Shown: positions 1 through 6,234 of the stretch, piece by piece
How the letters are laid out: each line of letters starts with the position of its first letter
Position numbering within the stretch: position 1 is the first letter of the stretch
Assembly (NCBI GenBank): GCA_023260615.1
Contig: JALQUY010000042.1
Coordinates: forward strand, 1-12,430
DNA: 12,430 nt
Reading direction: 5' to 3'
Source: Schleiferiaceae bacterium
Lineage (GTDB): Bacteria; Bacteroidota; Bacteroidia; Flavobacteriales; Schleiferiaceae
Notes under the pieces: generated by a model
Told to the model about the DNA's origin: nothing
The model's input: only the letters and a program-made list of their open reading frames with translations
Database searches by the model: none
Program-made: the position numbers and the translations under genes

Positions 1-393
1 CCCGAACACTACGCGGCCAACCTGCCCGCTTTGAAGTTTATTGAGGAAGTGGGCGTCGATTGGGAGACCAGCGAAGTCCTCGATGGCGAAGTCGGCGAAT
101 TCGTTGTGGTCGCCCGTCAAGAGCGCAATGCCCAAGCAAACGGCCGTCGCCACTGGTTTGTAGGCGCTGCCAACAACGAAGTGGCTCGGGACTACACGCT
201 TACCCTTGACTTCCTGCCCGAAGGCGAAACCTTCACCGCCCATATCTACCGCGACGATACCGCTGCGGGTGCGCACTGCTGGGACAACCCAACGGCTCTG
301 AAAATCGAATCCATCACGGTTAAAAAGGGGGATAAAATTGCCTGCCCCATGGCCGTCGGGGGTGGCTTTGCGGTGAGTTTGTTGGCGGAGTAA
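1..393 (+). CDS. GH97-family glycoside hydrolase (SusB-like alpha-glucosidase/alpha-galactosidase), C-terminal part only
   Basis: The frame is open from the first base, so the gene begins outside the window; 130 residues and a TAA stop are present. They match the C-terminal beta-sandwich domain of GH97 enzymes: the segment with 'DWETSEVLDGEVGEFVVVAR', then 'HWFVGAANNE', 'HIYRDD' and a terminal 'GGGFAV' reproduce the order of motifs seen at the end of SusB-type proteins. GH97 enzymes are Ca2+-dependent, usually periplasmic exo-acting alpha-glucosidases or alpha-galactosidases of polysaccharide degradation, largely found in Bacteroidota. The catalytic barrel is not in the window, so inverting versus retaining chemistry and substrate cannot be judged. 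The TTG at 31 is internal and not a start. The gene converges on the DUF2797 gene across a repeat-rich spacer. Confidence 0.85.
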   Translation, partial: PEHYAANLPALKFIEEVGVDWETSEVLDGEVGEFVVVARQERNAQANGRRHWFVGAANNEVARDYTLTLDFLPEGETFTAHIYRDDTAAGAHCWDNPTALKIESITVKKGDKIACPMAVGGGFAVSLLAE

Positions 394-615
394 GCTAGAG
401 AGCTAGAGAGCTAGAGCTTGGCAAAACAGCGGAAAGTCCCCGCGCGCGGCGAAGATCCACCACTAAGTTGAAGGGTAAAAGGGTTTAAAGGTTTAAGCGC
501 AAATGCTACAGCGCGAAGCGCGTGCTCTCTAGCCCTCTAGCTACCTAGCTAATTTGCGCGAAGCGCGTGCTCTCTAGCTTCAGGGCGCAGCCCGAGCCCT
601 CAAGCCCTCTAGCTA
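394..615. repeat. Repeat-dense spacer between convergent genes
   Basis: The spacer starts directly after the GH97 stop. It opens with three 8-bp tandem units GCTAGAGA (394-417; the last base of the third differs). A 22-bp direct repeat occurs at 511-532 and 556-577; each copy begins GCGCGAAGCGCG and ends CTCTCTAG. A 13-bp repeat AGCCCTCTAGCTA is at 531-543 and 603-615. The tandem units at 394-411 are inverted relative to 524-541 with 17 of 18 positions matching, so the region could fold into a long imperfect hairpin. Small palindromes also occur (CCGCGCGCGG at 440-449; GGGC-GCA-GCCC inside 583-593). No reading frame is convincing and no U-tract terminator is visible. It looks like a dispersed palindromic or MITE-like intergenic element, but that is inference. 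Confidence 0.75.
511..577. repeat. 22-bp direct repeat, two copies (511-532 and 556-577)
   Basis: Both copies are identical over 22 bp and lie 45 bp apart start to start. Each contains GCGC-GAA-GCGC, able to form a small hairpin, followed by TGCTCTCTAG, which is complementary to the GCTAGAGAGC units at 394-411. Two copies with a short gap and no regular array exclude a CRISPR. Confidence 0.8.
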
Positions 616-1407
616 AACCGTCCACCGCACATGCGCCCCTTCGTGAGCCCGAATGTTGATCACTCGGCCGTCCGAAAAAATTAGGTACTGCCCGCGAATG
701 CCCGCCAAGACACCTTCTAAGCGCTGGTAGGCCTCCAATTTGACCGAAGTAACCTTCGGTGCTCCATCGGAGGGGTACGTGAGGGTGACCTCTTCGCCGT
801 TCGGCACAAAGAAGCGGGCTACCTCTTCGGGGAAGAAGTGTGAGGCGCGCTGGGCTTCTTCGGCGAGGTTTTCGCCGCTTTGGACGCCGGCCAGCATGTG
901 GCGCCAGGAGGTTTTGTCGCTGTAGTGATTTTTGAGCGCGACTTCGATGACGCCTGCCTCATAGCGGTTAGTGGTTTCGGCAATCACCCGAACGCGCGAC
1001 GCTCCCTGGTCCATCCATCGGGTATGGCGTTGGGCGTGGCGCGTGACACCCACTTTCAGGCCACCGGAATCGGCCAAGTAGACCACATGGGGCTGTAGTT
1101 GGTAGCGGGCTTCGTAGTCGAGGTCGCGGTCGGCTTGCCCGAGGTGGGCGGTGGATAATTCGGGCCGTAAAATGGAATCGCCTGCCAGCGGGCTTTCGAA
1201 AAAGCAGCGTTTGCAGCAGCCCATGCGAAAGAGGGAGGTAAAGGTTTCCTGGCAGGCTTTGCAGGTCCAAGTTCCGGTAGATTCCAAGGCCAAGGGTTTG
1301 CCTATCTGGCCATTGAGGTGCAGGAGGTGGGCGCCGGCTTCGGCGTAGACTTGGATGGGCGTTTGGAACGCCAAAAGCATCTTGGAGAGAATCCCTTCGG
1401 TTTGCAT
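613..1407 (-). CDS. DUF2797 family protein with a zinc-ribbon-like cysteine cluster
   Basis: The product of 264 residues belongs to the DUF2797 family, recognised from 'LSKM', 'PELSTAHLG', 'LQPHVVYLADSGGLKVGVTR', 'RWMDQGA', 'NRYEAGVIEVALKNH', 'DKTSWRHML' and the closing 'GIRGQYLIFSDGRVINIR'. No biochemical function is established for the family as far as I know. Near the N-terminus C49, C52, C64/C65 and C68 form a C-x2-C...C-x2-C arrangement that resembles a zinc ribbon. I chose the ATG at 1405-1407 because family members start with M-x-x-x-G-x-L-x-K-M. The upstream TTG at 1429-1431 would add eight residues that include the purine-rich leader (AGGAGG at 1423-1428, AAAGG nearer the start). The gene diverges from the GH3 gene with only 40 bp between starts. 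Its TAG stop lies inside the spacer repeat. Confidence 0.85.
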   Translation of the reverse strand: MQTEGILSKMLLAFQTPIQVYAEAGAHLLHLNGQIGKPLALESTGTWTCKACQETFTSLFRMGCCKRCFFESPLAGDSILRPELSTAHLGQADRDLDYEARYQLQPHVVYLADSGGLKVGVTRHAQRHTRWMDQGASRVRVIAETTNRYEAGVIEVALKNHYSDKTSWRHMLAGVQSGENLAEEAQRASHFFPEEVARFFVPNGEEVTLTYPSDGAPKVTSVKLEAYQRLEGVLAGIRGQYLIFSDGRVINIRAHEGAHVRWTV

Positions 1408-1415
1408 GAAAAATG

Positions 1416-1436
1416 TACCTTTCCTCCTCAAAGGTA
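1416..1436. repeat. Perfect 7-bp inverted repeat in the DUF2797/GH3 divergent spacer
   Basis: TACCTTT (1416-1422) and AAAGGTA (1430-1436) are exact inverted copies around a 7-base CCTCCTC centre. The element occupies half of the 40-bp gap between the two divergent starts. It puts an AAAGG ribosome-binding-like sequence on both strands. It could be an operator, a pair of leader sequences, or both; the sequence does not decide. Confidence 0.6.
1429..1436 (-). promoter_or_regulatory. Possible Bacteroidota -7 box for the DUF2797 gene
   Basis: The minus strand reads TACCTTTG, a match to the TAnnTTTG consensus of Bacteroidota sigma-A promoters, 21 bases before the DUF2797 ATG. No TTG is found at the expected distance for a -33 element, so support is weak. 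If used, transcription would start about 15 bases before the ATG. Confidence 0.3.
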
Positions 1437-1447
1437 GTCCCTACACC

Positions 1448-2977
1448 ATGGCCTTTTCTCCGCTCACTGATTTGATTGTTTGGCGCCTCAAAGGGCGTTT
1501 GCCTCGCTTGCAGCGCATGATGGAGGCACCCAAGCAGGTCCAGCAGGAGCAATTTCGGCTCTTGATGCAGCGAGGCAGCCAGACCGAATACGGCCAAACC
1601 CACCGCATGACGGAAGGCCTGAGCATCGAAGCCTTCCAAGAGCGCGTGCCCGTGGTCAACTACGAATCCTTGACGCCCTGGATTGAGCGCACCATGAAAG
1701 GGGAGCAGGGCCTGCTCTGGGACGGTCCCATTTCCTGGTTTGCCAAGAGCAGCGGAACCACCAACGCGAGCAGCAAGTTCATTCCGGTGAGCCGCGAGTC
1801 GCTGGACGACAACCACCTGGCCGTCGGACGCGACCTGCTCGCCCTCTACACGTCACAGCGCGAAGACTCCATGCTCTTTGACGGCTTGTCGCTGCGCCTC
1901 GGCGGCTCCACCAAGATCAACGATTTGAATGGCGTGTCCTACTTTGGGGACCTCTCCGCCATCATGATTGAGAATTTGCCTTTTTGGGCGGAGTGGCGGT
2001 CGACCCCCTCCCACGAGGTCGCCTTGCTGGATGAATGGGAAGAAAAGATCGAACGCATCACCGCGCAGGTGGTCAAGCAAAACGTCACCTCCCTCTTCGG
2101 CGTGCCCTCCTGGATGCTCGTGCTCATGCGCCGGGTGCTCGAGGTCAAGGGCGCTAAACACCTGAGCGAACTCTGGCCCAACCTCGAACTTTTTGTGCAC
2201 GGCGGCGTGAGCTACACCCCCTATCGCCAACCTTTTGACGAAATTTTACCCCACACGGGATTCCACCGACTCGAAACCTACAACGCCTCGGAAGGTTTTT
2301 TTGCCATTCAGGACCGCCTCGATGCGCCCGGCTTGCTCCTCATGCTCGACCACGGCATCTTCTATGAATTCATACCCCTCGCGGATTTTCAGGGGCGCAG
2401 TTCAGACCATGCCTTGACCTTGGACCAAGTCCAATTGGGGGTGGACTATGCCATGGTAATCACCACGGTGGGGGGCCTTTGGCGCTACATCGTGGGCGAT
2501 ACGGTGCGCTTTGTGTCTTTGGATCCGTACCGGATAGAAATTTCGGGCCGAACCCGCCTCTACATCAACGCCTTTGGCGAAGAACTGATGATGGACAATG
2601 CCGAGCGGGCTATGGATGCCGCGTGCCGAGCCACCGGCGCCCATGTGGTGGACTACACCGCGGCCCCCTGGTACATGGAGGGTGGTCAAAGTGGTGCCCA
2701 CCAGTGGCTAATTTCTTTTGAGCATGCCCCTACCTCCATAGAGGCCTTTGGACGGGCCTTAGACGAGGCCTTGCAGGGATTGAATTCGGACTACCACGCC
2801 AAGCGCCATAAGGACCTCATCCTAGCGCCCCCGCGTATTGTGGTCATGCCCGCCGACCTCTTTCACAACTGGCTCAAATCCAAGGGGAAACTGGGAGGAC
2901 AAAACAAAGTACCACGGCTGTCGAATGACCGAAAACTCGTCGAGGAAATCCTTCAATTTCACGCGCGCAAATCGTAA
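1448..2977 (+). CDS. GH3 auxin-responsive-promoter-family protein (putative acyl-adenylating acid-amido synthetase)
   Basis: The 509-residue protein has the GH3 family layout of the ANL adenylating superfamily. An ATP-binding loop 'SSGTTNASSKFIPVS' lies at 101-115, the 'YNASEG' motif at 278-283, 'GLWRYIVGDTVRF' at 343-355, the hinge-like 'GRTRLYINAFGEEL' at 367-380 and a C-terminal lysine loop 'KLGGQNKVPRL' at 481-491. Plant relatives adenylate jasmonate or auxin and conjugate it to amino acids. The bacterial homologues have, to my knowledge, no settled substrate, so I infer only ATP-dependent activation of some carboxylic acid with release of pyrophosphate. I chose the ATG at 1448 because family similarity starts there. 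The frame is open 93 bases further upstream, but that part runs antisense through the start of the DUF2797 gene. The kinase follows 11 bases later, suggesting co-transcription. Confidence 0.85.
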   Translation: MAFSPLTDLIVWRLKGRLPRLQRMMEAPKQVQQEQFRLLMQRGSQTEYGQTHRMTEGLSIEAFQERVPVVNYESLTPWIERTMKGEQGLLWDGPISWFAKSSGTTNASSKFIPVSRESLDDNHLAVGRDLLALYTSQREDSMLFDGLSLRLGGSTKINDLNGVSYFGDLSAIMIENLPFWAEWRSTPSHEVALLDEWEEKIERITAQVVKQNVTSLFGVPSWMLVLMRRVLEVKGAKHLSELWPNLELFVHGGVSYTPYRQPFDEILPHTGFHRLETYNASEGFFAIQDRLDAPGLLLMLDHGIFYEFIPLADFQGRSSDHALTLDQVQLGVDYAMVITTVGGLWRYIVGDTVRFVSLDPYRIEISGRTRLYINAFGEELMMDNAERAMDAACRATGAHVVDYTAAPWYMEGGQSGAHQWLISFEHAPTSIEAFGRALDEALQGLNSDYHAKRHKDLILAPPRIVVMPADLFHNWLKSKGKLGGQNKVPRLSNDRKLVEEILQFHARKS

Positions 2978-2988
2978 ATTTGAGGGGT

Positions 2989-3603
2989 ATGCACATCGCC
3001 ATTGCCGGAAACATCGGCTCAGGGAAAACGACCCTCACGACTCTACTTTCCAAGCATTACGGCTGGGAAGCGCATTTTGAAGAAGTAGATCACAATCCAT
3101 ACTTGGACGATTTTTACAGCGATATGATGCGCTGGTCCTTCAACTTGCAAATCTTCTTCTTGCACAGCCGCTTTCAGCAGATTCATGAAATTCGCAAGTC
3201 TGGCAAAGCGGTCATTCAGGACCGGACCATCTACGAAGATTCCACCATCTTCGCCCCCAACTTACACGACATGGGCTTGATGAGCTCACGAGACTTCGAT
3301 GCCTACATGCGTCTCTTTGACCTGATGGAAGAATTCATCAGCCCTCCCGATTTGCTCATCTACCTAAACGCCTCTGTGCCTACGCTTGTTGAGCAAATCC
3401 AGAAGCGCGGCCGCCCCTACGAGAACTCCATCCGCCTCGACTACCTCCAGCGCCTCAACGAGCGCTACCAGGAGTGGATCAAGGGCTACGACAAGGGCAA
3501 GCTTCTGATCATCGATGTAGACAACAACCGCTTTCCCGAAAACCCTGAGGACCTCGGTACCATCATTTCCCGCATTGACGCCGAATTGAACGGCTTGTTT
3601 TAA
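2989..3603 (+). CDS. Deoxynucleoside kinase (dCK/dGK-like family)
   Basis: The 204-residue cytoplasmic enzyme phosphorylates deoxynucleosides at the 5' position, feeding the salvage route to dNTPs. It has the P-loop 'GNIGSGKTT' at 7-15, the substrate-side E31 with 'NPYLDDFY' at 36-43, 'WSFNLQIFFLHSRF' at 49-62, the 'QDRTIYED' motif at 77-84 (D78 and R79 correspond to the DRS motif of the family), and an arginine-rich lid 'KRGRPYE' at 139-145. Which of dA, dG, dC or T it prefers cannot be read with confidence. The ATG at 2989 is chosen over the TTG at 2980 because homologues start directly with M-H-I-A-I-A-G-N-I-G. It lies 11 bases after the GH3 gene and is followed by a strong terminator. Confidence 0.93.
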   Translation: MHIAIAGNIGSGKTTLTTLLSKHYGWEAHFEEVDHNPYLDDFYSDMMRWSFNLQIFFLHSRFQQIHEIRKSGKAVIQDRTIYEDSTIFAPNLHDMGLMSSRDFDAYMRLFDLMEEFISPPDLLIYLNASVPTLVEQIQKRGRPYENSIRLDYLQRLNERYQEWIKGYDKGKLLIIDVDNNRFPENPEDLGTIISRIDAELNGLF

Positions 3604-3628
3604 GCCTGCCGTCTCGCTGTAATCTTCC

Positions 3629-3660
3629 AAAAAACCCGAGCCACCAGGCCCGGGTTTTTT
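3629..3660. terminator. Bidirectional hairpin terminator after the deoxynucleoside kinase
   Basis: A 14-position stem (A6-CCCGAGCC against GGCCCGGG-T6, one A/C mismatch) closes an ACCA tetraloop, with T-tracts on both strands. It begins 25 bases after the kinase stop, so it ends the GH3-kinase transcript and could also block read-through from hppA. Confidence 0.9.
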
Positions 3661-3728
3661 TATGCTTACCGGTTTGAACCAGCGTTTGCCTCTTCCGTCA
3701 ACCTCGCTGGCGGCTTCGACGAGGCACA

Positions 3729-3760
3729 AAAAAACCCGCGGCGCAGGCCGCGGGTTTTTT
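3729..3760. terminator. Bidirectional hairpin terminator after hppA
   Basis: A perfect 14-bp stem (A6-CCCGCGGC against GCCGCGGG-T6) closes a GCAG tetraloop, with T-tracts on both strands. It lies 18 bases beyond the hppA stop on the minus strand. The design matches the first terminator and its centre lies exactly 100 bp away. Confidence 0.92.
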
Positions 3761-3778
3761 CGTTTGCACTACCCTGAA

Positions 3779-6148
3779 TTACCCGTGGTGCTTGCAGGAA
3801 GCGCCTTCCTTCTTGCAGGCAGGGCTACAGGTGTGTGCAGCAGCCGTTTCCGTGCCTTCTGCGCCTTCAGCCGCCTCGCCTTCGTGGGCAGCGTGCATGG
3901 GGCAAGACTCGGGGTTGCTGTGGCAAGCTTCGCTGCATTCGTGTGCGGCTTCCTCAGACTGTGCATGCATGGGGCAGTTGCCAGAAGCCATGCACTCGGC
4001 AGAACACTGGTGCTCTACCATTTCCGTCGCGTGACCTGCGTCTTCGCCGTGCACATCACCGCTAACAGAAATGAAGGGAGCAATGATCAAGGCCACAATA
4101 GAGGTCAACTTGATCAGGATGTTCATCGAGGGACCAGAGGTGTCCTTGAAGGGATCGCCCACGGTGTCACCGGTTACAGCCGCCTTGTGGGGCTCGCTGC
4201 CTTTCTTGAAGGGCTGGCCGTCGATAGTCACGCCTTTTTCGAAGGACTTCTTCGCGTTGTCCCAAGCGCCACCGGCGTTGTTCTGGAACATGCCCATCAA
4301 TACACCGCTCACGGTGATACCGGCGAGCAAACCGCCCAAAGCTTCAGGGCCCATGGTGAAGCCCACCAAAACAGGCGCCAACAAGGCCAATGCACCTGGG
4401 GCAATCATTTGCTTGATCGATGCAGCGGTAGAGATCTCCACACACTTCTCGTACTCAGGCTTGCCGGTACCGTCCATGATGCCAGGAATCTCGCGGAACT
4501 GACGACGCACTTCCACCACCATTTCCATGGCCGCCTTACCCACAGCCGCAATGGCCAAAGAGCTGAAGAAGAAGGGAATCATGGCGCCCACGAAGAGCAT
4601 AGCCAATACGTCCGCCTTGTAGATGTCAATGCCGGTGATACCAGCCAAACCTACGTAGGCAGCGAAGAGAGCCAGAGCCGTCAAAGCCGCAGAGGCAATG
4701 GCAAAGCCCTTACCGGTAGCCGCCGTGGTGTTGCCCACCGCGTCCAAGTTGTCCGTGCGCTCACGCACTTCACCGGGAAGACCGCTCATTTCAGCAATAC
4801 CGCCTGCGTTGTCGGCGATAGGACCAAAGGCGTCGATGGCCAATTGCATCGCCGTAGTGGCCATCATACCTGCAGCGGCGATGGCTACACCGTAGAGACC
4901 AGCGAGCAAGAACGAACCGTAGATACCGCCCGCCAAGATCAAGATGGGGAGAACGGTAGATTCCATACCTACCGCCAAACCACCGATGACGTTGGTACCG
5001 TGGCCGGTGCCGGACTTCTGAACGATGCTATCCACGGGACGACGGCCCATAGAGGTGTAGTATTCGGTCACAATGCTCATCAAGGTGCCTACTACAAGGC
5101 CCAAGATGATGGCGTAGAAAATGTTGATGCGCTCGATCACCAAAACCGAACCGACGCGGTCGAAGGTGAGTGTTTCGGGCAACATGGCCTCAATCACAAA
5201 GTAGGAAGCGATAGCCGTCAAGACCATGGAGCCCCAGTTGCCGAGGTTCAAAGCGTTCATCACAGAGCTGTCCTCGCCTTTGATGCGCACGAAGAAGGTA
5301 CCGATGATGGAGAATACGATGCCCAAACCGGCAATCACCATGGGCAGCAAGATGGGAGACAAGTCACCGTTCTTCACGATGTCCATTTCAGCACCCAGTA
5401 CCATAGTGGCCAACATGGTGGCGACATAGGAACCGAACAAGTCGGCACCCATACCCGCAACGTCACCTACGTTATCGCCCACGTTGTCGGCAATAGTGGC
5501 AGGGTTGCGGGGATCGTCCTCAGGAATACCGGCTTCTACTTTACCGACCAAGTCGGCACCTACGTCAGCGGCTTTCGTGTAGATACCTCCACCTACGCGA
5601 GCGAAGAGGGCGATAGACTCTGCACCCAAAGAGAAACCAGCGAGTACTTCCAATGCTTGTGAAACGGGGTACTTGCCGATGAATACAATGTACAAGGTAC
5701 CCAGACCCAAAACGGCCAAACCCGCTACACCGAGGCCCATAACGGTACCGCCGGTGAAGGACACTTTCAAGGCTTGCGCCAAAGAGGTACGAGCAGCTTG
5801 CGTCGTGCGCACGTTCGCTTTGGTGGCGATATTCATACCGATCCAACCCGCGAAGGCACTAAAGAAGGCTCCGATCACAAACGCAACGGCAATCAACCAG
5901 TCGGTGTGCGCCGCTACTTGGGGCAGTTCCGCTGACCAGCCTAACAAGGCGGCCGCCAAAACCACAAATACGCCCAATACTTTCCATTCGGCACGCAAGA
6001 AGGCCAATGCACCTTTGGAGATGTGGCCAGCCAATTCAACCATGTTGGCGTCGCCTGCATCTTGCTTGCTGACCCAAATGGCCTTAATGATCATTACGGC
6101 AAGACCCAACAGGCCGAGTCCGGGGATAATCCAATCAATTTGATTCAT
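3779..6148 (-). CDS. hppA: Membrane-bound ion-pumping pyrophosphatase, K+-dependent H+-pump type, with Cys/His-rich tail
   Basis: The 789-residue multi-spanning membrane enzyme hydrolyses cytoplasmic pyrophosphate and pumps cations outward. Hallmarks are 'DVGADLVGKVEAGIPEDDPR' (195-214), 'DNVGDNVGD' (221-229), 'DAFGPIADNAGGI' (439-451) and 'TGDTVGDPFKDT' (659-670). In 'GNTTAATGK' A476 and G479 replace the lysine and threonine of K+-independent enzymes, so K+ dependence is predicted. The gate glutamate is absent from helix 6 ('ADLFGSYVAT', G239), while helix 5 carries E177 in 'GAESIALF'. As I recall the family literature, that is the placement in K+-dependent H+ pumps. Residues from about 697 form a hydrophilic tail with three Cys/His repeats (separate entry). 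I chose the ATG at 6146-6148; the frame runs 13 codons further to a TTG within the promoter leader. Upstream is a good promoter, downstream a strong terminator, so it is probably monocistronic. Confidence 0.96.
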   Translation of the reverse strand: MNQIDWIIPGLGLLGLAVMIIKAIWVSKQDAGDANMVELAGHISKGALAFLRAEWKVLGVFVVLAAALLGWSAELPQVAAHTDWLIAVAFVIGAFFSAFAGWIGMNIATKANVRTTQAARTSLAQALKVSFTGGTVMGLGVAGLAVLGLGTLYIVFIGKYPVSQALEVLAGFSLGAESIALFARVGGGIYTKAADVGADLVGKVEAGIPEDDPRNPATIADNVGDNVGDVAGMGADLFGSYVATMLATMVLGAEMDIVKNGDLSPILLPMVIAGLGIVFSIIGTFFVRIKGEDSSVMNALNLGNWGSMVLTAIASYFVIEAMLPETLTFDRVGSVLVIERINIFYAIILGLVVGTLMSIVTEYYTSMGRRPVDSIVQKSGTGHGTNVIGGLAVGMESTVLPILILAGGIYGSFLLAGLYGVAIAAAGMMATTAMQLAIDAFGPIADNAGGIAEMSGLPGEVRERTDNLDAVGNTTAATGKGFAIASAALTALALFAAYVGLAGITGIDIYKADVLAMLFVGAMIPFFFSSLAIAAVGKAAMEMVVEVRRQFREIPGIMDGTGKPEYEKCVEISTAASIKQMIAPGALALLAPVLVGFTMGPEALGGLLAGITVSGVLMGMFQNNAGGAWDNAKKSFEKGVTIDGQPFKKGSEPHKAAVTGDTVGDPFKDTSGPSMNILIKLTSIVALIIAPFISVSGDVHGEDAGHATEMVEHQCSAECMASGNCPMHAQSEEAAHECSEACHSNPESCPMHAAHEGEAAEGAEGTETAAAHTCSPACKKEGASCKHHG
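3782..4060 (-). other. Three-repeat Cys/His-rich C-terminal extension of HppA
   Basis: After the last membrane helix, residues 697-789 are acidic, Ala/Glu/His-rich and contain nine cysteines in three units: C715-C719-C725 with H728, C738-C742-C749 with H752, and C774-C778-C785 with H787/H788. Each unit is preceded by His-x (H713, H736, H772), giving roughly H-x-C-S-x2-C-x5/6-C-x2-H. At DNA level TGCATGGGGCA occurs twice (3894-3904 and 3966-3976), 72 bp apart, pointing to internal duplication of a 24-codon unit. Membrane pyrophosphatases usually end near the last helix, with the C-terminus on the periplasmic side, so a metal-binding extension facing the periplasm is inferred. Confidence 0.75.
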
Positions 6149-6195
6149 AAGACTATAGATAGATGTGTGTTCGGTGATGTATTCCAAAAGGGGGG

Positions 6196-6224
6196 CAAAA
6201 ATAGCCCAAAAGGTTCAACTACAA
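6196..6224 (-). promoter_or_regulatory. Promoter of hppA (Bacteroidota -33/-7 type)
   Basis: The minus strand carries TTG (6222-6224), an 18-base spacer and TATTTTTG (6196-6203), a full match to TAnnTTTG. The predicted start of transcription near 6189 leaves a leader of about 40 bases without a Shine-Dalgarno sequence. The promoter fills the 86-bp gap after pdhB, so hppA is probably transcribed on its own as well as possibly by read-through. Confidence 0.6.
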
Positions 6225-6234
6225 GAATCCAGGC

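Noticed and set aside
394..615. CRISPR array
   Set aside because: There are only two copies of the 22-bp repeat and the tandem units have no spacers; no cas genes are nearby.
1355..1447. 31-residue N-terminal extension of the GH3 protein
   Set aside because: It overlaps the start of the divergent DUF2797 gene antisense and has no GH3 similarity.
968..1816. 282-codon minus-strand open frame overlapping DUF2797 and GH3
   Set aside because: It is a shadow of two recognisable genes, with Pro/Arg/His-rich composition and no family features.
3661..3728. Small RNA or tRNA between the twin terminators
   Set aside because: No cloverleaf, promoter box or conserved RNA motif is visible in 68 bases.
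3662..5662. A 666-codon open frame on the plus strand antisense to hppA
   Set aside because: It mirrors the codon use of hppA, has low-complexity His/Gly/Thr-rich composition with no family resemblance, and begins between the two terminators. hppA is unmistakable on the other strand.
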